Of a DNA stretch of 64,000 bases, positions 47,370 through 59,139 are shown piece by piece. The position numbers were made by a program, and so were the translations under genes. Origin of the DNA: Monosporascus cannonballus (lineage: Eukaryota > Ascomycota > Sordariomycetes > Xylariales). The notes below the pieces were generated by a model. That model was not told the origin of the DNA. It searched no databases and saw nothing but the letters and a program-made list of their open reading frames with translations. The first letter of the stretch is position 1. Every line of letters begins with the position of its first letter. The stretch covers positions 1 through 64,000 of the forward strand of contig QJNS01000306.1 in assembly GCA_004154925.1 (NCBI GenBank), written 5' to 3'.

Positions 47370-47440
47370 CTACTCTGTGTCAGTAACGACAGCAGTTCAT
47401 CTCTTCTCCAGACTCATTGATGTTTCGTCGTACTACTTAC
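47370..47440 (-). other. Intron of the chitinase gene (71 bp)
   Basis: On the minus strand GTAAGT at 47440 and GTAG ending at 47370. This acceptor joins YTLSG/D to SSCNELGCLFSG in frame; the two AG sites just upstream would give a stop or a wrong frame. Confidence 0.75.
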
Positions 47441-49189
47441 CGGAGAGTGTGTATCCACGGCCATACCAGGCAAGGCCGAAATTGATCTTGGAAGGGTCAA
47501 GGCCAGCATAGTATAGAGGCAGTGTGTTATTGTAGATTTCCCTCACGTCAGCCTGCCCACGGACAAGTGACCCGAGAGTCTCCACATCAGCGTCCCAGAA
47601 TCCGTGAAGATCGTAGGCCATAAAACCATAGAAGCGATTTTTTCTAATATTTATTAATAAAGTTTAAATAAGCTAAATTAAAATTTGGCAATAGTTTAAT
47701 GTTAATCTTAAGTATTTCTAAAAAGTTATTAAAATTTTTAAGTATTAAATTTAATAGCTTATTTATAAAATTAAAGTAAAATAATTAGATTTTTTATTAA
47801 GTTTATTTTTAATTCTTTCGATACCGAGAAAGTATTATAGGTTTTTACTTTTTATTAAGATATACCGTTTTTATATTTGTTAAATTAATTAATTAACGAA
47901 ATTTCAATTTTGTTTGCAATAGATTATAAGGATATTATTTATAAAGAAAAAAGCAAATATCTTTTAACGAATAAAATAATAAGATTTATAAGGAATACGG
48001 ATGAATCATAATTTTTTAAACGTTTTAATAAAATTCTTTTACCATAATAAAGGTAATTTCCTTAATCTATATAATATTTTCTTAATTAAAATTTTTTGTT
48101 ATATTACGGATATCCTAAAAATATTTATATATATATATTATAAAATAGGTTAAAATTTATAAAAATATTTATAACATTATATTGCTTAAGTTTTAAATCA
48201 AATTTAACTATAATAATAATTAAAATTCCAAATAACTTTTTAACGAAAACAATTACGTGTATATCGTTATAAGCAGTTTTAAGTTATTAGGTGTTTCGTA
48301 TAATAAAATAGGCCATATATTTTTGGAATTAGCTATATTTATTAAATTTATAAACATATACCTATATTTACTTTAAAACCTGTTTTTTTAGCAGAAAATT
48401 AATTGACGGCTTTTTAGGATCGTATTTCGTTATGACTTTATAAATAAGCCTTTTCGGCTTTTCGGAATATGTTTTTAACGAATATATAGTTAGTTTTTTA
48501 TAGCTTTGCGGTAATAGCGGTAAATTACATTTATGCATCTAGTTCTATAATTTAGATACCTTTTTATATATTAAGATATTATTATTTTTTCGATTAAGAT
48601 AATATGTATTTTAAATAATTAATTTTCTTAAATTTCCGCAATTTACCGGCCGGTTATCGTATGTACTTATAAATGGAGCTAAACGTTTTATATTAAATGC
48701 GGTTTTCCATATTTTGTATTCGTTTCGGATAATACTCTTTTAGTACGGAATATACGAGGAGCTTACCTTTATAACTCGTAAAATACTTTTATCTTTTATT
48801 ATTATTTTAAGTTAAATACTATAAAAGAAATTTAAGGTTATTTTTTTTGTCGGCGTAATAATCGTAATAATTATTAAGGTAAACGTTGACGGCCGTAATA
48901 ATCCAAAGGACGGCAATAGTTCGAATATAATGGTCGTATGAGAATAATTAATCTTTTACGAATAAGCTTATTTTTTATTCCGTATATATTTTACGTTAGT
49001 AGCTTTTAAAGTTATTGTTTTATTTAGCCGGTAACTGAATTATTTTATTTAAATCTTTATTTTGTTTATATATAAATTAAATATTTATCATTTTAATTAC
49101 ATATTTTTATCTGTCGAAATAACTTCCGTAATTCTTTTTATAATACATAAAAAAATCGTTTTTTAAATTTTTGATATTACTTAAAAAAG

Positions 49190-49350
49190 TAATTTTTTCG
49201 TTAAATTATACATTTCGAATAATAATAACCTTATTAATTTATGGGTTAAAAATGTTGTAAATATTCGTAAATCGGTAATCAACGAAATAACCAATTTACG
49301 TTTTAAAACTTAACTTTTAAAATGTTTATTTTTTTATAGCGGTAATTATC
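49190..49350 (-). pseudogene. pol: Integrase C-terminal region of C2 pol
   Basis: Minus-strand translation shows IGYFVDYRFTNIYNIFNP, then INKVIIIRNV and FNEKITF. This is the Copia motif in which GYxxxYxSxNIYxI is followed by KVIxxRDVxFxE, located between the integrase core and RT. A TAA stands where Gln is expected before IGY. It fixes the family as Ty1/Copia. Confidence 0.75.
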
Positions 49351-50277
49351 ATAACGTAAGTTATATAACCCTATGTTCGTAAATAAACTTATTAAAGTTT
49401 TCGATTAAATATTTTAATGCCGTTTTTATATATTAAGTATATATAATAAACCTTATATAAGTTTTGTTAAAAAAAGGGGTATTTAAAAATACGGTTATAT
49501 AAATATATTACTGCTTTAAGGATATATATAATTAAGAACGAAAATACCTTAACGTTATTTTATCTCGCAATTATTCTTTCTTTAATTATATCCCTTAAGC
49601 GCTTTGCACCCCCGTTCTAAACCTGGGTATATAATATTAAGAGTTTAAATCTAATAGTAAAAGGAGGCGATTAAAATATATCTCGAAGTTAATAATTTTT
49701 TAAAATTTCATTATCGTATTTAATTACTTGTAAAAAAGCTTTGTTTTAATTTTTTAGGACTTTTAAAAGGTATCGAAATATTATAATTAATATATTTTAC
49801 TTTCAGTTTTTAAGGTAAATATCCCAAATAAAACCTTAGTATTTATCGGTGGCAAATATAGCGTATCTATATCTTTCAGAGTTTTTTTAAAGTTTGTAAA
49901 ATTAATAACGATTTTTTATGTTAATCGGGATTTTTTTTTAGCTTGCGGCATATTAATCTTTTAATTTTCGCCTTATTACATATTTAGCATTTAACTATTA
50001 TAAAACCTTTTAGGCAAATTCCTTTCGTATAAGACTGTAATTAAAGGATTATTTCGGAACCTGGATAACCTAATTTTAAATGCTACATAATACTGTTACC
50101 GGTCCGTAATAATCTTATTGTTTTTAAATTAACGCTTCGTTTATATATAACTAAAACTATATAAAATATTATTGCGTTAATATTTTTGATAATAAACTAA
50201 TTAAATTTATTTATTAACATCATAATTATTTAATTATATTTATTTCGAATATAATTATTCATTCCTTTATTATTTTA

Positions 50278-50526
50278 TTAATACCTTTTTTTTCGGAGCT
50301 GCCGAAATAATACCAAATTATATACGACATTTTCGTAATGGGCCACGTCGTACAAACGTAACATTTTCGTATTATTAAGGCTTCGAAGGACTATATTAAT
50401 TTTTCCGTACCCCTTAATCGGGACAAAACTATTACCTACGTACATTCCGTTACTTTGTACGGTAAATTTAAGATTTAGAAATTTATTCATTAAATTAAAA
50501 ATATATATTATAAATCCTAAATCCAG
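50278..50526 (-). pseudogene. Protease region of C2 (Copia)
   Basis: The catalytic motif L-D-S-G is seen at 50515-50526 as L-D-L-G (TCA to TTA, RIP type). It is followed by an open frame at 50278-50490 with NGMYVGNSFVPIKGYGKINI and, further on, LVLFRQLRKKRY. The VGN..VPI.GYG and L..LR..GY pattern is the hallmark of the Copia protease domain. The open frame of about 70 codons is a survivor within an otherwise stopped polyprotein. Confidence 0.8.
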
Positions 50527-51982
50527 AATGGTTAGTTCCTTAAGGGGTAAAACAAAGTATTTATGGCGTTACGTTAATCAATAATTAAAAAATATGTTAA
50601 TATTTGTCGTACTTTCTTTAGGAATTAATTTATCTTTTATATAATAAATTTTTTCATAGTTTTTAATAGGCGGTCGTTTTTTTTCTTTAAAGACTGATTA
50701 ACGGAAATTCGTCTTTAAACATATATTATCATTTTATTATTAAAACGGAAACCTTTTACGGTTTTCTCAAGGAATATATAATATTAATTAAATAATGTAT
50801 AATAACTAATTAAGCACGTTTTATAACGGGTACTTTATACGTTTAATTCTTAACGTTTTCCCTTATTACCCTTTTAATCCCTATAAGAACTTTTACGGTT
50901 ACCTCGTTTCGGCTTATGGCTTAAAATCTTTCCTTGCGGTTAAAAATTAATATTCTTGGAATTTTCCTAATTAAAATCGTCCTAATTAAAGGAATTTGCA
51001 AATATCCCGTAAAACGTTAAAAACATTACTTTAATATTTTTAATAATTACTGTAAATTCGTTATACTCTAATAACTTAATAAGGTTATTATTATTTCCTA
51101 ATAACTAATCGGATTATTATTAATTTCGTTCTTTTTTACTATTTAAAGATAATCGTTTAAGTCCCGATATTAGGGGCTAATGCTATATATAAATTATTAA
51201 CCTATATAATTATTATTTTCGTTTCCGGAATACCATATCGTTATTTCTAGACTATAATCTTTTGTTATTTTACGATTTATTCGTTTAGCCTTTTTATTAA
51301 TTTCGAAACTTGCTTTAATCGTTCGCGATATTTTCATTAAGTGTTAATTAGGAATATGTTATCGTATACCTTGCCGGATTCGCCTCAGCTGATATATTAC
51401 TTTCGTAAGTTTTTTTCTGGAAAAAATTTAGTTTTTTTAATCGTTAAAAATATTAACTTTAAACTCATTTCGTAAGGTCGTTAATATTTTTTGCGAAAAA
51501 TATCGTACTTTCGATTTTTATAAGTATACACTGTAAAGTCCTGATTATAAGTTTATCTGCTTTCGGTCGTTATTTTCAAGGTATTTGTTAGGTAATTAAT
51601 ATAATCGATTTTTTCGGTAATTCTTCCGGAAAATATAAATATAGACGAAAAACCGCTTGGGGTATTAATTCGTATTATATGACGGATTCGTTTCTTTAGG
51701 TAAAAAGCTATATTAGGTTTTATAGATTTAATAAGTTATTAAAGATTTTAATTAAAATCGATATAATTTTAAATATCAAACGCGTATGTTTTAAATTAGA
51801 ATTCGCTTTTAAAGCGATTTTAATTCTTAGGTCTTTTCTAAATTAAGGAAGACGTTAACAGTACGGCCGTTATTATTATTATTAGCGTATTTCGATAATT
51901 ACAACGAATATATAGCTTATATTATTTCAGCAGCTATTAATCAATTAATATATACCTTAATTAAGCGAATAAAACTTTTAAT

Positions 51983-52145
51983 TATTAGATATAAGGGACA
52001 TTAATTATATATATATTAATAACTAGTTGCAGGTGCTTTAGAACCCGCACTGCACTTTAAGGTGATCTAGTTCCGAAACATATATATTCCGATTAGAGGG
52101 AATCTTCCGTATATGAGGTGCTAGAGCACTTCCTGCTAGCTGACA
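51983..52145 (-). repeat. 5' LTR of C2
   Basis: A 163-bp LTR, TATTAGAT to CTAGCTGACA in window orientation. It contains the element-specific hairpin GAGGTGCTAGAGCACTTC. Confidence 0.87.
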
Positions 52146-52290
52146 CTACCCACCCACCCACGCTAAAATTTCCTACCACGGGTATCCGTGGGTGGGTAAA
52201 AATTTACGTAGTTGGTTAATAGGGGTGTGTGGGTAAAATGAAATTACCTACGGATTAATTACCCGTAGGTACCTAAAGTGCACAATAATT
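52146..52290. repeat. Inverted GTGGGTGGGTA repeats (transposon end)
   Basis: TACCCACCCACCCACG near the left edge is mirrored by CCGTGGGTGGGTA about 30 bp later. Then GTGTGTGGGTAAAATG and GGATTAATTACCCGTAGG form further short inverted pairs. It is the only unmutated part of this flank. Confidence 0.6.
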
Positions 52291-52656
52291 AACCACCTAT
52301 AGGTACTTATTTTAAAAATTAAGCATTTATTATGTAAGTATAATATTATATGTTACGAAAATAAAAAGTTTACGTAATTTAATGTTATATTTTATTCGTA
52401 TTTTGAAAATATTAATTCCTAAATCTAAATGTTAAATTATTTTATTTAAATTAAATTATTTATTTTATAACATTAACTATAATATAATATTTTATTAATT
52501 TTATACTAATAACGCATTTAAAACGTGGAATTACTATAATCTATTTTAATTATTAACAATAGATATAATATTATATTAATCGGCATCTTAAATGTTTTCC
52601 GAATTATTTTTTAAAAGTTTAAACAATTTGGAATTATTATCGTTAATACCGGCAGG
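52291..52656. other. AT-rich interval left of G4
   Basis: RIP-like DNA, presumed non-coding 3' part of H1. It ends with GCAGG, the target duplication of G4. Confidence 0.5.
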
Positions 52657-53030
52657 TGTGACGACTAGGCGGTTTAACCAACTATTAAACCTTAGTCGTA
52701 CGGGTTTATGTTAGCAGAAGTATTGTAGAAAACTGAGCAATAAATATAATAATCGTGTTACGTCTCGTAATACCAAAAGTGCCTTGGGTAACGATATTAT
52801 ATAACAAATTAAAGTTATTTAGATTATGGAAATAATAAGCGTATATATCTTTTTTTCTTGGCTTAATTACTTATAATTATATAACCAGTAGTAATTATAA
52901 TTATTTGAGATTACCGATAATTATTAATAATTACCGGCTTAGTAATAATCACCGTTACGTAATCCGGGAGGTAATTCGTATAATCCTTATCTGATTGTTT
53001 TTTAAGGCCGAAATCTGTTAAATCGTAACA
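52657..53030 (-). repeat. 3' LTR of G4 (U3 type D)
   Basis: TGTGACGACTAGG to AATCGTAACA in window orientation. R-U5 is lightly mutated, whereas the U3 repeats are degraded (ATAATTA where its partner has TGATCAC). Confidence 0.9.
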
Positions 53031-53120
53031 CAATTTCCTTTTTTCCAAAAATTTTACCCTTAAGATTTCTTTTTTTCTTTTTTTCTATTTAGTAAGTAAT
53101 CTTTTTTTTTGTTTTTAATT

Positions 53121-53738
53121 ATGCTAGTTTGTATTTTCAAGATTCGTCGTATTTTTCGTTCTTTTATCGTTCGTCGTGTTGATCTTATAAAAGTCTTTAA
53201 CGAATTCGAGTACGAAATTATGCCTTATTTTTATTATTTTTCGAAACATTTAAGGTGAAAAATAGTGGAAAATGTTTTAAGTTGTAAAGAATATATTAAT
53301 CGGGGTCGGTTTTGTAATAATACCGGTATGCCGCTTTCTTTTTTGCAAAATATTCGTCGAAAGTATTAATATTTAAAGTACGAAAAAATGTTTGTTAATA
53401 AGCGATTACCAAAGCTTTAACGGCTTTATTTTAAGGCTTAACATCATTATCAAAAAATATATAAACTTTTTTTTTGTTTTATTTGTTTACGTAAGCAAAA
53501 ATCGTTAATTCGTTCGAAAGACGTTAATATGGTATAAAGTAAGTTTTAATCCTTGAATAAGTTAAGAGAATAAAAACATTAAAAATAAGAAAAACCGGAA
53601 GCTGCTATTACGGCTATTACGTTAATATAAATTGCGGCCGACTGGCCCGATATCCCGGTTACTGATTGGTCGGCTGTTAACTCGGACGCGCCCGTTATTA
53701 TTGGTGAAAATTCTTTAGCAGGTACTGGGCGCCAATAA
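53121..53738 (+). pseudogene. Antisense Zn2Cys6-like coiled-coil ORF of G4 (best preserved)
   Basis: From ATG 53121 to TAA 53736-53738 one frame of 206 codons keeps register without indels. Internal stops are almost all TAA/TAG of RIP type. After a basic N-terminus (FKIRRIFRSFIVRRVD), positions 53226-53315 give Y-x2-Y-x6-stop(TGA)-x8-C-x2-Y-x6-C, the Zn(II)2Cys6 spacing if Tyr is a mutated Cys. The TGA at the third site is not a simple RIP product of a Cys codon. A helical stretch (QNIRRKY, KRLPKL, CLRKQKSLIRSKD) follows, then a C-terminal tail with ADWPDIPVTDWSAVNSD. Its 3' end overlaps the pol stop codon region by about 41 bp. Function unknown. Confidence 0.62.
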
Positions 53739-56700
53739 GATTTTTGGCAGGTTCCCAGATATTCTTGGAATCCGGGCGTTTTTTTTATTTAATTAAGTAT
53801 TAGGTAAGTTTATTTAGTTTTTGTATATCGAGAATTTTTTCTATTTTATATACTTATTCGTTTTTTATTTTTATAATATTTTGTCCCGTATATATTTTGA
53901 TTATATTTGCTATTAATCTAAGTAAGCAAACGTAAAAAATTAAAGCAATTTAATTTCTAATAGGAATTTTAATTAATAATTGTTTTTCGAGACTTTTCTA
54001 ATAATTTTATATGGACTAATATATTTAAAACAGAGTTTTTTATTAGGTCGTTTTGTTTAAAGGTTTTTGGTAACGAAGAAGATTATTTTTCTCTTTTCGA
54101 AAGTTAAATTTTTAACATTTTCTAATTATAGTACTTATTTATTTTATTACGTACAAATTCTAATTCTGCTTTTATTTCTTAAAATAATTATTATAAATGT
54201 TTTAACATAAAGATTATTTTAATATTAATAAAACCGTTATTGCGTATTTTTGTATAAATGTTTGAAATAAAATCGAAATATGCGTTCGTAAATAGTATTT
54301 TAATATTTTTGTAATAAGTAATACTATACGTTAATTATACGATTAATAATTTCTTAATTTAATTATTTTATTCGTAATTAATGTAATATCGTAAGTAAAT
54401 TTTTAAAACTTAATTTGTTCGTTTTATTTATTTATTTATCTAAGATTTAAATAAGTTAAATAATTTGTAATTTAAACCGATTTATATTATAAGGCCTTAT
54501 TAAAACTTAAATACAAATATCGATCGTTTATTTAAAATATTTTTTATTAATAATTCGTATATATTAAAAATATATTTTAAGAAAATATATGCTATTTATT
54601 AGGCGTTTATATCCTTATAATATAGTAAAAAATAAAAGGTTTTCGTAAATTAATCGATAATTACGAAAATGCTATTATAATATATTTTTATAATTAAGTT
54701 TTTTGACATAGGAAATTTAGTAATATAATCGAATGTAAATAAATACTATAACCGTTTTTTAACTGGTAATAATTATAATTTTCCGTATGGTTTGTGTCGT
54801 CGAGCTTTCGTTTTAGCGCAAATATCGTATTGCCGTATAATTTCTTATGTCGTTACTTTTATTTTAATATATATATATATATATATATTAATGCCGTTTT
54901 AAAGTTCTATAGATCTCTTAATATTTATATAACTAATATTTATATATATTTCATATTAAACGTTTTGGTATTTTTCTAAAATTTATATTTTATTTATTTT
55001 TTAGTTTTTTAAAAAATCGTTATTATATTATTGGATTTTTTAATATATATCAAAAGGTATTGCCTATATTGTCGCAATTTGTTACGGGCGTAAATATCCT
55101 TTTATAATAATATCGAAAATTATATAATTAATTTTGACCAATTCTTTTTAAAGTCTGGTTATTTGTTTAAGGTATTTATTATCCCATTTTTAAGCTCTTT
55201 TTGTAAATAATAACGAAGTCGAAGTTTGCCAATTTTTCTAAATAAGGAAATTAGTATCCGGTAAATTCCTTGGTCGTAATAAATCGGATAAGAATTTAAT
55301 AATTGATATAAATTTTCACCTAGTATAAATTTTCTTTTAAGAAATACTTAAACTTTCGAAATATTATAATAATAATTATAAAATTTTAATTTAAAATACC
55401 ATAATTAAATTCGGCTTTGTTTAATTTATATAAAAAAATATAATAAGGTATAATTTGCCTTAATAATTTTATTATCCGATTATTATATTTAATGCGTAAT
55501 TCGAAATATCGGTTTTTAAATTAACGGAACGGTTTAAATTGTATATAATTAATACTAGCTCGTTAATAATTGTATCCTTAATATCTTAAAATGCCTTTTT
55601 TGTTTCGAACGTTTATTTGAATTCTTTTTTCGTAAAATTCGTTAAGGGTATAATTATTTTGCTAAAGTTTCGAATAAATATCTTGTAATAGTTGGCGAAT
55701 TCAAAAAATGCCTATACCTTTTTAACTATAGTTAGCATCTGCTATTTTACGATTACAGCGATTTTCTTAAAGTTTATCCTGATATATTTTAAGGTAATAA
55801 TATGTTTCAGATATTTTACTTTTTGTACTTAAAATTAATTCTTTTCTGCGTTAATAAGTAACCTTATATCTTATAAAGCTTAAAAAACTTTGTAAACGTA
55901 TCCTATATATATTTTTTCGCTTTTTAAAAAATAATAATATCGTCGAAATAGCATATAACGAAAATATCGAGGTATTTTCGTAACATATAATTTATCATCC
56001 GTTAAAAAATTACTGGTACGTTCGTATATCTTATTAATGTAACCAAATACTTAAATAATTCGTATTTTATTTTAAAAACTATTTTCTATTCGTATCTTTT
56101 CTTAATCCTAATAAGGTTATATTTATCTTTAAAATTAAATATTATAAATTATTTGGTTTCGTAAAATCGAATTTTTATTTTTATAATTAAGGATAATAAT
56201 ATTCGATCTTTAACGGTAATATTATTTAGTTGTTAATAATTAATTACAAGTCGTAATTCTTCGTTCTTTTTTAATATAAAAAATATCGGATACTCTGCTA
56301 ATAATTTCAAAAGTCAAATCCATTCTTTCTGTAACCAATCTTCCAAATATTCTTTAACAATACATAACTTATCTTTATTGAAATTATAGATAAAGTAAAA
56401 CTTCGTCGAAGATCTTTTTTTAAAAACTATCTTATAGTCTTATTCGTTATGTTTTAGTAATTTCGTATTAAGCTTTTTTCTGAAAAATTATTTATATCTA
56501 TAATATTATAATAGCATATTAATTAAACTTTCTAACTTTTAAGGCTGCTATTATTTTAAATCGTTATTTAATTACTTTAATTTTGCTTTAATAATAATAA
56601 CGATATGTTGTATTTTTTTAATATTCGTTTTTTTTATATCTTATCCTTTTAAGTTATAAGGTTTTTATTATATTTTTATACTTACATTCGTTACTATTTT

Positions 56701-57900
56701 CGATCGAATATTAACATATTAATTTTTTCTTTTTTATTCATTAATAAAATATACAGCGAATTTTACTTTGTTAATTTCTTTAATAATTAAAACAATATAT
56801 TAATATATTTATAACTTTCTTAAAATCATACGATAATTCTCAATATAATATCGAAATTAATTATTTAATATCGTTTTTAAATACAAATCTTAAGATCAAT
56901 AATTTCGCATATAGTTTTCTCGTTATCGTAAATAATTTTCTAACTTTCAGTATTCGTCGTTATATAAGATTTTAATTTATATCTTTATAACAATTTAAAC
57001 TTATTAACCATATATAGTACAATATAATTTTCGTTTAAAACTTTATAATCTATTATTGCGATATATTAATACGTTCCGATTCGTATATCCAAAGTAATAG
57101 AATTATTAACGGCTTTTATTATCATATTTCGAACCCTTTTTAAAAGTTTGCTTTAACTCCTTTAAGTTGTATTATCCTATAGCTTTTTTATATGTAACTT
57201 TTTTTTAATTTTTATTCGATTTTATCAAACTTTGAATATATTTCTGTATTTAGCGCATTAAGCTACTATATTTGTCGTTATTGCTGGCATATTAAGCCTT
57301 TAAACTAGATTCATTATTTTTAATTTTGTTATAATCTTTTTTCCGTATTAAATATATTCTTTTTTTATATTTTTAATTATATCTTATTATACGTCGTCCT
57401 AATTATCGTTCTAAAATTCGCTTATAAACTCACGTATTTTTTTACTAACTCTCTTTTTGCAAAGGTTTATAAGAAATATTAATTAAAAATAAAAATTTAT
57501 AATAGCCTCTTATTATTTTTTTTATTATATATTAATTTAACTTCTTTTTCGTTTGATAATTATATTATTAATAATAACAAAAAAGATTTTCTTACGGGCA
57601 TTATTTTTTGGGCCAGTTTTTTGTTTCGGCTAATTATTAGATCTCTTATAGGGCTATAAATCAAAAAATATCGAGATTATTATTTAATGTTTTTGTTATT
57701 TTGGGTACGATTTAGAAAATCGAATTATATATAATATATATAGGTAATCCTTCCGCAAATATATTATTTCCATTTTTCGTAATCGGGATATTCCTGTCGT
57801 CGACAATGTATGACATATTTTCTGCCGTATCGATCGGGGGTTCCGGGATAAATTCTTTCTATCTAATCCTAATATTTACGTAATTATCCTTATAATGCTT
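53698..57900 (-). pseudogene. pol: pol of G4
   Basis: Reading leftward: protease near 57030-57110, RT with Y-F-D-D at 55939-55950, the RNase H end near 55190-55240, integrase (a (TA)n run has expanded at 54864-54889 inside it), and a chromodomain at about 53698-53850 with YLIK, stop, KKRPDSKNIWEPAKNLIGAQ. Trp is intact here, unlike the other copies. The pol stop is the TAA at 53698-53700 on the minus strand. Confidence 0.83.
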
Positions 57901-57949
57901 TTTATTATACTCGTAATACTTATTAAATTAATTTTCTAGCTTTTCGTAT

Positions 57950-59020
57950 TTCTTATTTAATTTTTCATTATAAAGAACTTCGTATATATTTAGGTTAAAT
58001 TATATTAGTAAGTTTACTTTCGTTTTTTAATTCTTTTTAAATTGTTTTTCAATTGTTTTTCGGGTACAGATTTCTAATTATTTTAACGTAATTTCTTACG
58101 TACCTTGTATTATACTATATTATATCTTATTTTATTACAATTAAAACATTTGGTTTAATTTTAATGCTTTTTATAAGTAACTTATAATTCTATAAGTTCT
58201 GGTTTCGTACTGTAAAAAATGTTATTATGTCGAAAAACGTTAATATTAGTTATATATCGAAACTTATTATCGTTTTTTCTTTTGGTACTTTTAATACGAT
58301 AGGCGTATTATCGATCGTCGATCTTAATTATTATAACGATATAATCCGATAAATAATTAGGCCAATTAAGCTTAAAAAGTTTCTTTTATATTTTTTTCAC
58401 GTCGTCGAAAAACTTAGCTATTAATATTTTTATTTTTAATTTAACTTAAAAGCTAATTAAACCAACGTACCGCCGTAACTAAATATTAATCCTTTTTATC
58501 GTAATTATTAAATTTGTATTTCGGCTTTTATTTTTTCGTTTATTATTCCGAAAACCTTTATTAATATTTATTTAAATTATTTATAATTATTATATATTCG
58601 TATTATTTTATAACAGGCTTAAATTAAATAACTATATTTCTAATAAATTATCCGATTACAAATTCGATTTATATAATAAACATAATTAATCAAATAAAAA
58701 AATACTCGAAATATACTTGGCATTAAATTAAAAACAGTTATAACTTAGTTAAGGTTCCATCGAAAAGTTCTGGTTTAAAGGGTTTAAAAACTTTTCTTAA
58801 CTCCTTAGTAATATTTAATTAAATAAGTTAGCTTATTCGAAAAGGTTTTCCGATTTCGGATATTTTTCTTTTTTTCTTAAGTTTTTTATAGGCGGCTTAA
58901 AAGGACATTATAAAATTATTGTTATTTCTCTGAAGTTAAATAATGCGTTCGTTAATAATATCCAGTCGTCGAAGAACTTCTTCGCGAAAAAGACAAGGCT
59001 TTTTGTTTTTCGGATTCCAT
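57950..59020 (-). pseudogene. gag: gag of G4 (lineage 2)
   Basis: The ATG at 59018-59020 corresponds to the gag start of G2 and G3 (MESE...). A one-base deletion follows, so the frame that continues as LFREEVLRRLDIINERII is joined to upstream leader sequence and appears as a 63-codon open frame (58936-59127) that is not the true start. The zinc knuckle at 58107-58148 reads C-F-N-C-N-K-I-R-Y, then Y for the last Cys, with a stop for Trp. Confidence 0.75.
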
Positions 59021-59139
59021 TCCAGTATCCAGATTATTAGGGACCTGGTAAATGGGCTATTCGATTTATTTACTCGTAAATATAATATCGGCGATATTGC
59101 TCCGAATTTAACGGCACTATTAAACAAAAACTTGTAACG

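Larger units (their letters stand above)
45237..47640 (-). pseudogene. 5'-truncated GH18 chitinase with two chitin-binding type 1 modules (killer toxin-like class)
   Basis: Secreted hydrolase of beta-1,4-N-acetylglucosamine polymers by family. Order on the minus strand: GH18 C-terminal half with FMAYDLHGFWD (47580-47625), WYGRGYTL, then WDDQWIGYDDEETH and MAWSVDFNSG; chitin-binding module 1 at 46918-47052 and module 2 at 46765-46902, each with the 8-Cys pattern (CCSSGGWCGSSDTHCG-like); a Thr/Pro-rich stalk with a short Cys cluster (CKLFCDRPCLLFC); an acidic Asp/Pro stretch; a Thr-rich linker; and a C-terminal domain of unknown role. Frames join only with two GT-AG introns and one frameshift at a C run (46617-46621). 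The signal peptide, N-terminal modules and catalytic DxxDxDxE of GH18 are missing: the gene meets Copia DNA at about 47640. Codons are normal and free of RIP. Confidence 0.85.
47641..52145 (-). mobile_element. Ty1/Copia element C2, 3'-truncated
   Basis: Its 5' LTR (51983-52145) is the reverse complement of the C1 LTR, and the interior runs leftward. It stops at about 47640 inside the region that corresponds to C1 position 43640, so roughly the last 0.8 kb and the 3' LTR are absent. Protease and integrase segments identify it as Copia. It lies head to head against the truncated end of the chitinase gene, in inverted orientation to C1. Confidence 0.82.

Noticed and set aside
54794..54979. 61-codon plus-strand frame in G4
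   Set aside because: It consists of a (TA)n expansion read as Ile-Tyr repeats within mutated integrase sequence on the other strand.
58936..59127. 63-codon frame apparently starting gag in G4 right after the LTR
   Set aside because: Comparison with G2 and G3 shows a one-base deletion that fuses untranslated leader to gag. The ancestral start is the ATG at 59018-59020.
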